A DNA stretch of 64,000 bases from Hepsetus odoe (GCA_017165825.1 CM029385.1:3912738-3976737), one strand, 5' to 3'. Counted from the stretch's first letter, positions 25,401-38,345 are shown. A program made the numbers and translations. Notes: generated by a model not told the origin, from the sequence alone.

Positions 25401-28400
25401 CTTGGTAATTAGTAACGGGAAGATGCAAAAGAGTTGCACTAAATGTTTTTTTATCTCACCAAATCAAGTCACGTGGGCGTCTCCGGGGAACGAGGGTGGT
25501 CCACATGTACCACTCAGGGCCTAAAATGGGGCGAGAACACGTGGTGGTTTCTTCTGCCAGGAGTGAATGTTCTCAGGCCAAATACAATCATACATCTTCA
25601 AGTCTCAATGGTAGCTTGTAAACAAAACAGCAGGTAGTGTTATGTCTAAAGAATGCAGAGGCATGTTCAAAGAAGATAATGACAATGCGCATATACAACT
25701 GATGAACTAATAAGAATGTTCAAAGTACATGAAAAGCTATTAACCTCAGAAGCCTGCTCTTAATCAAAATTATACAACAGAAAACTTTATCTGTTATCAG
25801 GTTACAAAGCAAAACCGCAACTGTTAACACCTACAGCAAGAGACCCGTGCACGTGGTGCACCAATGACTCCTTAAATAAAGCTCATGTTAAATGAACACA
25901 GTGTACAGTACAACCTGCCAACAAACAATAAAAAGCAACATAACACCCAACTGAAAGGTTATCATGTCATATATCCATCAAAAAACCTCCTACAAGAACA
26001 TGCAAGCATAATACAGGCACACACACACTATAACATAAATGTACAACTGGAGCATGAATCACGCAGGGTCAAGCACATGTGTCGTTTACCTTGGGAAGAC
26101 ATGGTACCAGGATGGACTACAGGAAGAAAGCAAGTTGGCCAAGCCATTGTGATGCTCTGAGCAATGTTCTGCTGAAGAAACAACCTTGCTGGTACTATGC
26201 AGGACTATTTTTCACTGCAGGTAATTGGCCTTAATCTAACAAGGATCTCTTTTAAATATTTCAGGACCATTTCTATTGGTCCATTCATCATCAAATGTTT
26301 TCTCAAAGATAGGTGTAGCCATTTAAACAATCTAAAATACACAAACAAACAAATAAATAAATAAAAATCAACAATAGTAATAATCATCATCATCTTCATT
26401 ATAATCATAATAATAATAATAATAATCATTTATTTATAATCCCACTAATGGGAAATTCGCTCTCTGCATTTCACCCATACACACATGTGCAGCAGTGGGC
26501 TGCTATTGAAAGCGCCCGGGGAGCAGTGATGGGGACGGCACCTTGCTCAAGGGTACCTCAGGGCAACCTACTGGGAAGGGGTTCGAACCCCCGATCCTCC
26601 GATCATGTCATTATGAAGCTGAAACAGCAGCAACAACACAGTTACTGGACTAGACCAGTGACAACCAAAAGTCTTTTAGAGACCTTTTAAAAGACAGGAG
26701 TGGGACAAAATGTAAACACCAGGTGAGATTTCCTTAAGGTTTATGGCTTTAGATAGACAAACATGTGGTGATCATTTGCTACAACTAAAGCAGTTCAAAC
26801 CCATTCACAAGTCATCTGGTTAGATGTGACTGTTTCCTGTTTACACTCCCAGGAAAAGCTATGATGAGTATCTGGGGAAATAAAGCAGATTTGACTGGCC
26901 ATGTAAACGGAGCTTAAGAGTACTCGGAGACTGACAGCGCTGCCGCAATCCCTGCTGCTCGGCAAGTGCCAGGCCTGGCATGAACAGATACACAGCCACG
27001 CGAGCCCACGCTGAGTGTTGTTTACTTTCAGACAAATCAAAAACTATTCTAATGGCTCTGCTGGCACAAACAGGAGATCAGAGAGAAGAGCGCTTTGACA
27101 TGACTGGCAGGTCACAAACATACGGGCAGCCATACACCACTAAGGACAAACGGTGAGTCTGTGTAAAGGCTGCACATTTGTGTGCTGCCTGTGGATGCGT
27201 GTCAGGAAGCGTGTGTGTTTTCGTGTTCAAAAAGTGAGCTCAAACAGTTTCAACCCACCACATGAACACCCGACTAGCTTATAAAGGGCTTACATCACAG
27301 GGTTCATAGGTTATAGTGCACTGCTAAACAAACACTCACCGTGCCAATCAGGACAAAGTGTCTTTGGGCCTCTTCCACAAAACATACAGACGAGCACAGA
27401 TGTCACATTTTTTTGGACAGGCTTAATCCAAACCTGCATAACAAACCTTTTCTTACTCTTTACCTGCTTGTCTTCTCTAAACGTTTCCTGTATCCGCAAA
27501 AATATTACAAGCAGGAGATTAATAGGGGGCTAATTCACAAAAAGATTAATGAATGTTTACAGAACTTTTTATATTCTAATTGCATAATCTATTTCCTATA
27601 ATTTACATTAATTCTTCTGTTAAATGAGCAACTATGATTATTTTTTTCCCTTTCTCCTTTTTTTTTAGTTAATGAACAGATTCATTCTCCTTCTGAATTC
27701 TAACAGCTTACTTCACCACTGCAAAGTAAAAAAAATAAATTAAAAAAAGAATTAAAGTGTGAAAATAAAAACAAAAGGGAAGAACATAAACAATGTCATG
27801 TTTAATAATATCCACATCAGAGTGTTCTCATTACGAGGGGAGTGTCGAAACATGCCCTCAGTCAGAACATGATAAATCATCTTAAGTTATCTTTTCTGAA
27901 TGAAAATGGTATCTAGGCTCTATTAATGTGTGTAGGCTTGAGGTTCTTGTATCAATCTAGAAGTTCTAAGCACTACATCAACAAAAACAAGTCTAGAGCC
28001 ACTGGAGCTCAGCCACTGTTTATTTCTCCAACCAAGCAAATTTAAACAGGACTTTGGGAATAAGTAGCTTCGGCCTTGTCTCAAAGTCCAACTGTTGTTA
28101 TGTCCAACTTAATAAAGACTTCCAACAACAAGCCAAACATCAGAAACGCTTAGATATTAACTTTAATGGTCGAGGGTTTTTTCTTAGCATGGCAAAGGTT
28201 TGTCCTGGTTGCATGCAAATTGCTAGAGATTCCTGAAAGAAACGGCATGGAAAAGGCGAAGAAACGTAATTATAAATCTGAGAGAAACCAGCGGTATGGG
28301 GTGCGAGAAGAAAAATGTCCTGCCAGTTTTCTTAACAAGGATGATTACAGTGATAAAAGGTCTTTAAAAGCTCTCAACAGTTTAAAAACGTTACATTCAG

Positions 28401-29651
28401 AAACCCTCTTACACCACAATCTGTGCAAAGACGTGAGAGAATGAGCAATTTTGAGGTGCTTCGTATCTAAACAAATCGTCCTTACTGAATATTTAAGGAA
28501 AGGTAAACCAAAAAATAATTTAAAAGGTTATGACAAAATACTAATTTAATGGTTAACAATAAACAAACAAAAAAAACAAACAAACAAAAAAACACATTTT
28601 CCCAGTGTCCCAAATAGTTATTACCACTTAATAATTGGCCAGTTGTTCGGTAAGTTGTATTGTATTATTATTAACTTTTTATGGCTCAATCAATGCTCCA
28701 TGATGACTTAATGGCCATGCAGGATTTTGTGATCTTTCCAACTGCCTTGGTGCCCTCGCACTAAATAGCATGTCATAGTTGTTCGATGTGGCCCTGAAGA
28801 CAGAAAATCTCATCTTCCTGTAAACTCTGTATATAGTCAAGATGGCCATAAAAGAAGATTATGTCTAAATCAATAACAATCCCAGCTCACATCTCCCCAT
28901 TCCTCCCATGCTTATGGTCTTGCAGGAAAATACTGCAATTCTGAAAGCATTTTTAGGAGAAGAAATTAATGTTGAGTAGGATATCAAGCAGCTATACTAT
29001 TAACACAGAATCATTACTTATAATAAATCTTTTAAACAGATCAAATTCTGTGCAAGAAATTGCTCTTTCTTGATTTTGATAACAGACAGAGGGCAATCCC
29101 AAGCGTACTGACAAAGTAATGCTTGAATGCGTATCTTTGGATTACATAACCTGTAAGATCCACACAGCAGACGGTGTATTTTTGCACAACATGGGAGCAT
29201 TTCATTTCAAACACAGGTCTAGATATGCAGGCCTCTTCCTCATACAGGAGAGTTTTATGCAGAAAAGATCTGTGTTTTCATGAAAAATCATGCCTAACAC
29301 ATCTGTCCTCTGAATGAATGAGTTTCTTAGCAATGACAATGAATTTGATCCTCTCTTCTAATTATTTTGCCAGTTGTCCTGTTGATGTATGCTGAGGTCG
29401 GCTTAAGCATGCTTTCTGAATCAACAGGAATAAACACAAAAAGCAAACAATCCCACAGGTTGTACCAACTTTAGATCAAGTTCAGGCAGCTCAGCAGCCA
29501 GGACGGATTTAGTGGGGTTTTGTTTTTGGCATGATTTGAATAAGACAGAGAGATCAGAGAGATGCGGAGAGAGGGAGGAAGAGAGAAAGAGTGAGACAGC
29601 AGCTGTGGATGAGGCAGAAAAAGGGACACACTGAGCCCTGTCCCATCCTAC
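22497..29651. other. No recognised gene
   Basis: AT-rich, with T/A runs near 23860-23890 and a TAA/ATT trinucleotide patch at 26380-26440 next to the SINE at 26455. On the minus strand this would be the start of intron 1 of the candidate CpG-island gene. Confidence 0.5.
26455..26611 (-). mobile_element. SINE family A, partial
   Basis: Contains the core (agcagtgatggggacggc, ccttgctcaagggtacctca) and B box (gggttcgaaccccc read on plus), but lacks the tail end and the extreme head. Confidence 0.85.
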
Positions 29652-29663
29652 CTGATGGGACAT
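29652..29663 (-). CDS. Candidate first coding exon (M-S-H-Q) downstream of the CpG island
   Basis: On the minus strand, ATGTCCCATCAG is followed directly by a good splice donor, GTAGGA, ending the exon in phase 0. The ATG has G at -3 and is preceded in frame by a TAA, so it could be a true start with a 5' UTR reaching back into the CpG island. Twinfilin-1 (an ADF-homology actin-monomer-binding protein) starts M-S-H-Q-T-G-I-Q, and actin-depolymerising family genes often have very short first coding exons, so twf1 is one possibility. Four residues cannot establish it. A minus-strand exon beginning T-G-I-Q after an AG was sought between 1 and 29650 and not found, so the rest of the gene would lie left of the window. 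Confidence 0.3.
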
Positions 29664-29779
29664 CACCGGCTGCTGCTGCTGATGTTGCTCCTGATGGTGT
29701 TAAACTCGCCACGCCAGGCTGAGAGATTCCCCCGGCGTCTAGAAAGTTTCCCAAACCAGTTCTGAGAAGCACAAAAAGA

Positions 29780-30490
29780 GAGAGAAAAACTTCAGAGACC
29801 AGCCCGCTTAAGCGCGAGCCTCCTGCGAACTGTCACGCGCCGCGACCGTTAAACTCGTTCAAACGGGCTAACCGGAGGCTAGCTCGACTAGCAGCGCGGC
29901 CACGACAGAAAAACGCCCTTAAAACACCTCTCCGGAAGATAATTCACACTTTTCGACACATTTTCCCGCTCCGAGTTTGCACTTTATGCCTCTAATGTGT
30001 CGGCGGGCGGGCTGTGTGCGTGCTAGCCGTAGCTTTAGCCCTGAACTCGGTCAAGTTCGCCCTCGCTCGACATGTTTTCTTCTCTCCCACCGTCCTAATA
30101 AAACACCCCCCCAAAAAAGGGGGCTTTACGTTACCGATGCGTATCCGTGCTGCTTTGCGAAGCCTCCAGAAACAAGCAGGCGTGACCCGGCACTCCGCCG
30201 AAACGGACATGTATGTTTTTTCTCGCGTTTTTTGTTTGTTTTGTTTGTTTTTCTCTCCCCTTTTCCAGTCAAACGGAGGTGGACATGGACTCTGCTTCGT
30301 CCCGCCCAACGGCTGCATATCTACAGACGCTTTAACCGAGAGTGACCAATCGCAGCCAAGCTCCTGCGGCTTTCTCGTCACCAATTGGACGAAGGGAATG
30401 ACAGCTTGGCTCTGATTGGTCGATCTTTCCGCCATTCCCCGTGCGACGGCCAACTCCCCCTGCCATGTAGGGGTGTGTCCTGACGTCAGC
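29780..30490 (-). promoter_or_regulatory. CpG-island promoter, probably minus-strand
   Basis: This is the most CpG-dense stretch of the window, in otherwise AT-rich DNA. CCAAT boxes lie at 30346-30350 and 30381-30385 on the plus strand, and ATTGG at 30415-30419 gives one on the minus strand. A perfect CRE (TGACGTCA) lies at 30481-30488. These elements cluster at the high-coordinate edge while the CpG-rich DNA extends leftward. That suits transcription on the minus strand with a start somewhere near or below 30300. A plus-strand or bidirectional start is not excluded: a plausible plus-strand donor (gaagag|ggtaaac) occurs near 30507. Confidence 0.65.
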
Positions 30491-31479
30491 GCCTAACCAG
30501 AGAAGAGGGTAAACAATCCCCTCCTTATGAAGTTATTTATATATTATATTTTTACATTTATCTAAAAAGAAGGCTCGCATCTGGAACTTCTGCAAGCCTC
30601 TCAGCTAAAATTCAGCAGCATATGATAAATAATAACATTAGGAAACATGGTAATCCCTTTCTTCTGCACTGATTTTGAGTACAAAGCTTATGTCTTTGCT
30701 TGAAATGACACTTTTTAAAATGTTTTTTTATCTGGAACGTCTGTTTTATTTTTAATGTACCACTTTAACTCTTAGATCTGATTCACTTATGTTAATTTCT
30801 GTCATTTTAGATCTGTTTGATTGATGTTTTCAGTCATTTTTAGATCTTTTGGATCATGGTGCTTTTAATTATTTCTCTTGTGATGGATAATAGCTGCCGT
30901 TCTCTGTTTAATGACCTGATTGACTGATTAATATTACCATTCTTATCTGGTCATTTTTTTCCTCTCATCCTCCACTCCCACCCTATTAAGTGTGATAATA
31001 AGAAATTCTTCCCAATTCTTCTGGTTAGATGAAAGTTTAAATAAAATAAATAAAACTTATTTTATCCCCTTCGGTTTGCATCCCAGCAGCAGTGGAGTTC
31101 AGTTCTAAAATTCAATTTGTACATATTTTGATGCACCTCCTTATTTTCTCTGCATTGTTGTGGTGCGTTCATTGTGCTCGATGTCCATGTCACAGGATGA
31201 AGCTGGGTTGAACAATGTTGCTCCCCTCAGTGCAATAACATCCTGTGTCCAGGGTGTGTTTCTAGGACCCCTGACCAAACTTGCAGAAGCTCACATTGCT
31301 GGGAAATGTGCCTTGTTTACAAGATGCATACAGGGTGTAAACATTGTGTGAGTGTGGCATGGACTCAAGAGAAAGGTACGTATGGGGTATACGTGCAAGG
31401 GGGGGCTTAACATAATTACACTGTATATGCATGCAGGGCTGGAAAAGCTGGAGTAATTTTGTCCCATTCCTGCCTTGAA

Positions 31480-31530
31480 AGAGAGAGAGAGTGTGTGTGT
31501 GTGTGTGAGTGTGTGTGTGTGTGTGTGTGT
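31480..31530. repeat. (GA)n(GT)n compound microsatellite
   Basis: Six GA units lead into about 19 GT units with one gagt break. Confidence 0.95.
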
Positions 31531-32146
31531 TTCATGCACGTGCTGAAATCTAGGCCATCTTCTTGGCTTTGTGTCTAAACTGGGGGTGGGGCTGAGGTGG
31601 CGAGGAAACACAGAGTAGTTCCTGGTTTATAGGAAAAACCACATTTTGTTCAAACAGAAGGGATGCTTGATCTTATATAGCACACGCCCACACACACACT
31701 CTCCTCAGCGCTCATCCTCAGACACACAGTCTCCTAGTCTCATACTAGTGCACACGCACACACATCATCTGATCCACGATCAGCCAGAGTTGGCCAAAAA
31801 AGGACTAAATGGCCCCTAGCACCTTCCACAATCCACTAACCCTAGTTCAGCTAATATCAGTTCTAGATAAGTTCTTATTTCCCCCAAACCGGTTCTGGTC
31901 GAACTGGGATGTTGGAATTTCTGAGTTCCCAGTAGAAAATTACAGCTGGAATGCTGCGTGCAGTCAGATTTTCCAACGCGAAAAGTCGGAACTTCACAAG
32001 CCTGACTTCAAAATTCAAGATGGCTGCTCTTAGCTGTAGACAATACATTTTAACAGCAATTTGGTCTTGCTTGTGTCTCGTAAATATATCCGTTCGTACA
32101 GTGCTTTAAAACTTCCATCTATGTACTTGTTGCTGTTGTGTTTTAA

Positions 32147-32392
32147 GTGAAAGTGACAACCTTGTCATTGCAAGGTCACAGCACAGCACACAGTGAACCA
32201 CAATGAAATTGGACCTCTGCTTTTAACCCATGCAAACACCATGCAGTGGGCAGCTATTGAAAGTGCCCAGGGAGCAGTGACAGGGACGGTACCTTGCTCA
32301 AGGGTACCTCAGGGCAACCTACTGGTGAGGGAATCGAACCCACAATCTTCCGATGCAGGGGCAACTCCCTAACCACTAGACCACCGCTGCCC
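32147..32392 (-). mobile_element. SINE family A, near full length
   Basis: Runs from gtgaaagtgacaacc (tail) to accactagaccaccgctgcc (head) on the plus strand. All landmarks are present with moderate divergence. Confidence 0.9.
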
Positions 32393-33564
32393 TTTTACAT
32401 GCAAAAATACTGGTTATTGCTTACGGCGTACCTAGCTAGAACTGGTACTCTTATTAAACCTAACCTTCCCCACCCCTTAAATAAGCAATACTAATTACGA
32501 GTGGAAATTTTTATCCTTCATTATTCAACTTTTTGTACTGGAACGCAAGCACCTTAGGTATGGCATCCTTCCCAGCTCCAACTTCCCACTTCTGTGGTTA
32601 ATGGCATGCAGCAATGGAATAATCAATGGAGGCCCACTGCTAACTACTAATAAGCCTTGTGCAAACTCCATGCCTAAATCAATCTGTCATTTCTTTACAT
32701 GTAATCTCAAACGGATTTGCTCAGGTGGCTTCTGGCACTGCATGACAACTTTCTTTATAGGAGTGGACAGACATACAGACAAAATTCAAGCTTTACCGTG
32801 ACTATTTTTAGCTATGAAGTTCTAAAAGCTTAGTTTGACCACTTTTTCATAATAAGGACATGCCGTACAGGGTCAGAAACGTTACTTTAAATGCTCACCA
32901 TGGTTTGAGGTACGTGTGGAGTTAAATAGCCATGCAGCTTTCTGCAATTAATGTAAGCCTGGAAGCTTCACTGGCCTTGTAGTTTCATTGCAAAACTAAA
33001 GAATCACTTAAAACTTCAATCTCAGCTAGACTCTCTGTTTTCAGACTCGGGATCCTCTCGCTCCACTTCCAGCTGGAAAAACAAACACAGTCTGCGGGAG
33101 TGAAGGGACCCAGTGCCATAAAAAAAACTGCGGCGATGTTCTTGTAGGCTTTTATGCGAATAAAAAAAATGAAAAGGGTCTGTGTAAATGTCATTAGTTA
33201 TCTTTATCACCAAATGTGTCTGGTGCCTTGAAAGAGTAGGAGGAGAAATCGGCACAGGCTGCTTCTCCGCAGTGGAGGAGATGAATAACATGGCAGTGAA
33301 TAAAAGCAGAAACGAGCAGGCAGTAAAAAAGCAAGTGTTTTTTGGGATTTTACTGGGAAGGAAACGAGGAGTACGAGATTCGTGAAAACACATACAATTA
33401 CTTCCTTTCACCTGCTGCTGCTTGACCTCGACCCCTGAAAGAAACAGCAAGAACGAGGGGGTTGTGGTTTTCTTGCTTTACATGGGTGTTAAAGTCAAGC
33501 GGAGGAGGGATCAGATTGCTAATAATGTCCTATCAATACCATTCACTTTATTAAACCTTTAGAA

Positions 33565-33800
33565 ATGCCTTGCACTTTCCTCCACTGGCCCATGAGCTCC
33601 ACTGCCTTATCAGTCCATTATACAGGTGTACATTTACAGACTGTAGCCCATCTGTCGTCATGCACAATTTATCAGCAACCCTCTACCCCACACGGGCCGC
33701 TGTTGAGCAGATTTTCGGATGTACCACTGGTCCCGAGCACAGCTGTGTTCTAGGGGTTTTAACACATGAGTTCAGGTCAAGAGTTGTCCACCCTAAAATA
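33565..33800. repeat. Interspersed repeat fragment
   Basis: Contains agactgtagcccatctgtcg, gcacaatttatcagcaaccc, gggccgctgttgagcaga and a late hgagttcagg-type end. These are hallmarks of a non-coding fish repeat; diverged and without coding capacity. Confidence 0.5.
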
Positions 33801-35621
33801 TCAAGAAAACAGCACCGCTTAGATACAGAATTCAGTTTTCCTCATTGCTTGCTGGTCACTCAGTGGTTTGGGCCCTAAACAAATATTTAATGAAAATAAG
33901 CCTCAAAGGTCTTTTAGATCAGCAGGAACTGGTCAGCGAGAGGTGCTGAAACTAAACAGGGTGAAATGGCATTAAGCCATTATGCTGCAGGAATAATGAC
34001 CCCGCTATCATGACGTGCTTTATAAATAACCCTGCCTTGTCTTGCCTTTATGCTTGTATTACATTTACAGAGGCAAAATTATTATGTAATGTTTTATATG
34101 ATTTATATGTGAAAACAACACTCCCTCGAACCGAAAAATCACTCAAATGTTGGGTTAAATTGAGGGCACAGCCAAATCAAAAATCCAATAAAATAATGAA
34201 AAAATACTTACTCCCAGTTCCAAAATGAACGAAAATGTCTGAATGAGGCAGGGCTGCACAAACTTTTGCATTAGTCTTTGCTTTGATTTTCCAGTTTTAA
34301 ATGGGCTGTAAGGTCAACCAATGAATCCTCCCACAAATCAGTTCTTTCATTTACAAAGAGATGAAAAGATAATATTTGTCCGTCTGAGCAACGGAAGCTG
34401 CTCTGGAGCATTTATGGGGGTAGCGAGGGTGAGTCAGTTATGTACTCAAAGACATGCAATTGAAACGGTCTACAGTTTGAATGTGGGTTGCATAAAAATG
34501 TCCATGCTGCTGGGGCACCAGTGGGTTAAGCCACACCCCTAGGCAATCTGAATTCTTCCTGGCGGCTGTAATATATCTGCCATTAATTAATTCACATACT
34601 GTTGACTGCATCCAGCCGCAGATTGGAATTATTGTGCATTTGGAGTGGCTCTCCAGCTTGGCAGTGTGCCTTCCCCATTTCTCCTTTCACTCCTATATAG
34701 GAAACGCTTTAAAGACGTTTTCCAGCCTATTTAGCATTACAGGATGTAAGCAGGAGCCGTGCTTCTGCAGGAACAGGAAGAACACACGAGGCATTATAAC
34801 CCTCCACAAAAAAAGAAAACTATGGCCTTCGATTATCACAACGATAAAGCAACATTGAGGTCCATATCTTTTATTGTGTGGTTTACAGGCTTCATGACAA
34901 GCCCTGCATGATCACAGGCTCCTTTACATCAAAGAAGGGCGCAGTTTTCAAAGCCTGTGTACAGTAAATGTCAGGTATTATGAAGTGTTTATGAGCGATT
35001 GTAATCTACGAAGAGGAGAGAAAACCATAATGATGTGATTTCCTGTTGGAGCTGTGTTGTAGTTGTTATGGCATGAAGTCTGCTTTGGGCAATGATGGAA
35101 GAGAAATTTATGGCAGCAGTTCATCTCTGTTTGAGGTTTTTGTGGCAAATCTGTGTTCATGCTTTTACATTCATGCGCAGGATACGTTTCCAGGCCTGGA
35201 GCTGTCAGACTCCCTCTGCTGGAGTTGCAGCCCATGACCAGTGGAGCTTAGTGCCTTCTTGGATGAACTTTGCCATAATGTCTAAAAGCAAAGCCAAGAT
35301 TGCCAAAAGGTATAAGGTGTTAAAGCAGTAATTCAGCCTTAATTCTAGTTCACACAATTTACCCCAAAATGTTTTTTTTTTTGTCAGATGGGTTTGGTTT
35401 AACATTTTTAAAAAAAAGACAAAATTCTGGACTTCTACTGCTTTAGCGATGCAAAAAAAAAAGAAGTTTTTTTTTAATTATTTGAAAAAAAAACCCCATA
35501 AAATGTGGCCTCTGTAAAAATAACGGCACATTTAATATTTAAAAAATTTCCCCAATATGTTCAGCTTAGCATATTTCAGAATTTTGCACAAAATCAGGGC
35601 AATGAATGTTGTGATTTCCTC

Positions 35622-35920
35622 GGGAGCAGTGCAGTGGTTGGCGATGTCACTTTACACTCAGAAGGTTCCGTGTTTAATTCCCAACTGGGACAGCTGGAGT
35701 CCTTTTTAGATGGAGTTTGCATGTTCTTCCTGTGCTTGGAGTTTCTCCAGGTGATCTGCTTTTCTAACAAAGTCCATAGACATACATGTCAGGTGGACTG
35801 GAAATGGACTGTTGACCTGTCCAGGGATTATCTCCACCTTTTGTCCTTCGAATGATGGGATAGGCACAAATCTGCCCAGCAACTAGTTGGAATAAGTGGC
35901 TGAAATAATGGATGGAGGCT
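35622..35920 (+). repeat. SINE-like repeat family B, long copy
   Basis: Begins gcagtgcagtggttggcgatgt, then shows a B-box-like gtgtttaattccc and tggagtttgcatgttcttcc. It continues with gacctgtccaggga and gggataggcaca, ending ggaataagtggctgaaataatgg. The head suggests a tRNA-related origin. Diverged. Confidence 0.75.
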
Positions 35921-36797
35921 GTATTATAACACATTTTCAATTAGAAAATCAACAAAACCTGTAAAATATATAACACTTGTACGGCATCATGCAGTGAATC
36001 GACTCCTAATAATGGCAGTCTGTCTATATAGTGTGCATAGAAGGTTTATTGAGCTTATACAGTGGTAAACGAGTGGGAAAATAACAGACCTGTTTCTAAT
36101 GAAACGGAGTGTCAGTGTGTTGTATGTAAGAAAAATTTCAAACCCGGCCACAATGAACTGTCATTGCTGTTTTTCCTTTTCATATCATGCCTCGTTTGTT
36201 AGTCATGTTTGAACTGTCATCTCTCTGTGGAGTGGATGCTTGTGAGTTGCTTCAGTGTGCTTGTGTTCCTTGGTTACTCAAGGACACACAGAATGGCGCC
36301 CACGCAGAAGCGCTACAAAAGAATGTGGGGTAGACTCGAGATCGTCATTCATGTTGCGTGGCATGTCACCTTGAGAAAATGAATACAGCACGCGGCATCA
36401 CGATGTGAGTTTTAGGGTCTGCATGAATGAGCAGAATTTGTATTTTTCAGTTGATAGTGCTTTGCCAGATCTTGTTCTAATGAGAGCTTGTAAATGCAAG
36501 GATGAGTAGAACCTTAAAACATGAGATTTCACATCACAGATGGGTTCTCGAAGTTCAGTCCTGCTTTCACTTAAAGTAACACAGTGTTCCATTTATTTCC
36601 AGCCAAGAGTAACAAACACTTGAAGTCAATAGTCACCCAAATAGTTTCCTTATATCCAAACCAAGAACTTCACAGCGTTCATTCAGATTGCATCTACTTC
36701 TGCCTGAAGTTGGTACAGACATGTAGATGTGGATTAGGACACAATGGGACAATTTAGGTGAACGTTGTGGGGACCCGCAGCAATTTTTTAAAATATA

Positions 36798-36930
36798 TTT
36801 TATTGAATTTTCTATTTGGTCCAATATAAATTTCTTTCTCCCGCATGAATACAGGTTCATGGGTTTACATGTGACTTTCTTTCAGCCTGCCAGCTTCCTT
36901 CACCATAAAGGTCAGTGATTATGGTGGCCA
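36798..36930. repeat. Local duplication, copy 1 part A
   Basis: Matches 38158-38310 with moderate divergence, for example ctcccgcatgaa, acatgtgactttctttcagc and ccagcttccttcacca. Confidence 0.7.
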
Positions 36931-37754
36931 GGCTTTAAGGCCAAATCCTTGCATTTTTATGATATATTTTGAAAGATATAGAACAACTTCTGAATAATAT
37001 TATTCAGAAGTTTGTTAAAATATACAGAACTGACGCAGCAATAGGATACAGACATTAAAAACAGAATCGAAAAATTGAATTCACAGTGCATTTGTTTCCA
37101 AGAAATTTGAGCAGGAAAACAACCATTTCAGATTTCAGAAAATGTGCCCCGGATTAATGTTCTTCTAATGAGATGGAGCAATTGAATCGGCTCTTTCACA
37201 CTGACAGATCCGAGATGCATGATTGCCTCTGTTTGCTTTTATTAGTCTGCTTTCGTCCTGAGATGTTTATATCAGTGTGCAAGCTTTCCATGATGCTCAT
37301 TTAGGGGGTATATCATTTTTGGAGGGCTCCAAGCTCCATTGCATCATCTCTACCGATCGGAGCCTGCTATCCTGCGATGATTACCTATTGGCATTAACCT
37401 TCTTCTTCTTCGTTGTCATCATCCTTGCTCATGTAACACGACACACGTTGCCCTCGCACTCACCCCGGACTGTGACCTCTTGACAGTGTGTATTTACACA
37501 TCACAACACTTCCTCTCAGAGCCAGATTTTCATGCTGTTATGTCTCCTATTTAAAAAGGAATATTGCTCTTTTCAACTCAAGAATCTGCTGCATCTGTGG
37601 CATGCGGTCAATAATTTTGACATGTTTCCACCAGCTGAAACAAAATGGACTTGTAAAAGAAACCCATGGGCAAGAGATGAAGCAACTGCCTGTTGCCTTC
37701 TATTATAAATACATGAAGCTTTTTCTTAAGCTGAGAACAGAGAAACATGGGGAA

Positions 37755-37800
37755 GTTATTGTTGGTGATAATCAGCCACGTACTGCAGATGTGTCTATCC
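37755..37800. repeat. Local duplication, copy 1 part C
   Basis: tgataatcagccacgtactgcagatgtgt matches 38300-38340 (tggtaatcagccatttactg, cagatgtat). In copy 2 this part directly follows part A; here it is about 820 bp away, and a SINE lies just after it. Confidence 0.65.
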
Positions 37801-38028
37801 AGCGGAGGCCTGGTGTTTATGGATCTAGGTCCCAGGATCGGAAGGTTGGGGTTTGAATCCTGGACCAGGAGATTTCCCTGAGGTTCCCTTGAGCAAGGTA
37901 CTGTCTCGTCACTGCTCCCCGGGCACTGGATGTCGTTGTCCCCCACTTCACGGTGTGTGGGTTAAATGCAGAGAACGCATATTGTTGTTTTCTCTGTGTG
38001 CTGTGCTTCACAATGACACTTTCACTTT
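37801..38028 (+). mobile_element. SINE family A, diverged
   Basis: The plus-strand head (gcggaggcctggtg), B box (gggtttgaatcctgg), core (ttgagcaaggtactgtc) and tail (gacactttcactttt) are all recognisable. It is older than the 54-kb pair and sits directly after one piece of a locally duplicated sequence. Confidence 0.82.
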
Positions 38029-38157
38029 TAAAATGAATAATTTAACATTAAAGTGAGCTTTTTTTAGGCAGCAGGGTCTGTCAAAGGGCTGGAATCAGTT
38101 TCTTTGCAGCTAAAATATTCACAAATAGGGAATCTAAGTGGTACATATAATAATTTA

Positions 38158-38345
38158 ATATTTTATGTTTTGAATTTTCTTTTAATGTATTTTAGTTTTC
38201 CAGCAATGTCAGTTTCCTTCTCCCGCATGAACAGGCGTGCATGGGCTTTCATGTGACTTGTGGTTTCTTTCAGCTTTCCAGCTTCCTTCACCAAAATGAT
38301 TGTCCGTGGTAATCAGCCATTTACTGCAGATGTATCAGTTAGAGA
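38158..38345. repeat. Local duplication, copy 2 (parts A and C contiguous)
   Basis: The contiguous version of the two pieces at 36798-36930 and 37755-37800. Confidence 0.7.

Larger units (their letters stand above)
30510..35621. other. No recognised gene outside listed repeats
   Basis: The region upstream of the minus-strand promoter. Composition drops sharply to AT-rich at 30530. SINE, microsatellite and repeat fragments are listed separately. The stretch 34545-34700 has unusual balanced composition with homeodomain-type TTAATTAA sites, but no coding signal. Confidence 0.5.

Noticed and set aside
29977..30453. Overlapping 122-153-codon open frames on both strands in the CpG island
   Set aside because: GC-rich DNA lacks stop codons by chance. 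No recognisable protein, and the region reads as promoter/5' UTR.
32341..32392. SINE heads considered as tRNA genes
   Set aside because: They carry Pol III boxes but no complete cloverleaf or acceptor stem, and they recur with the same non-tRNA body.
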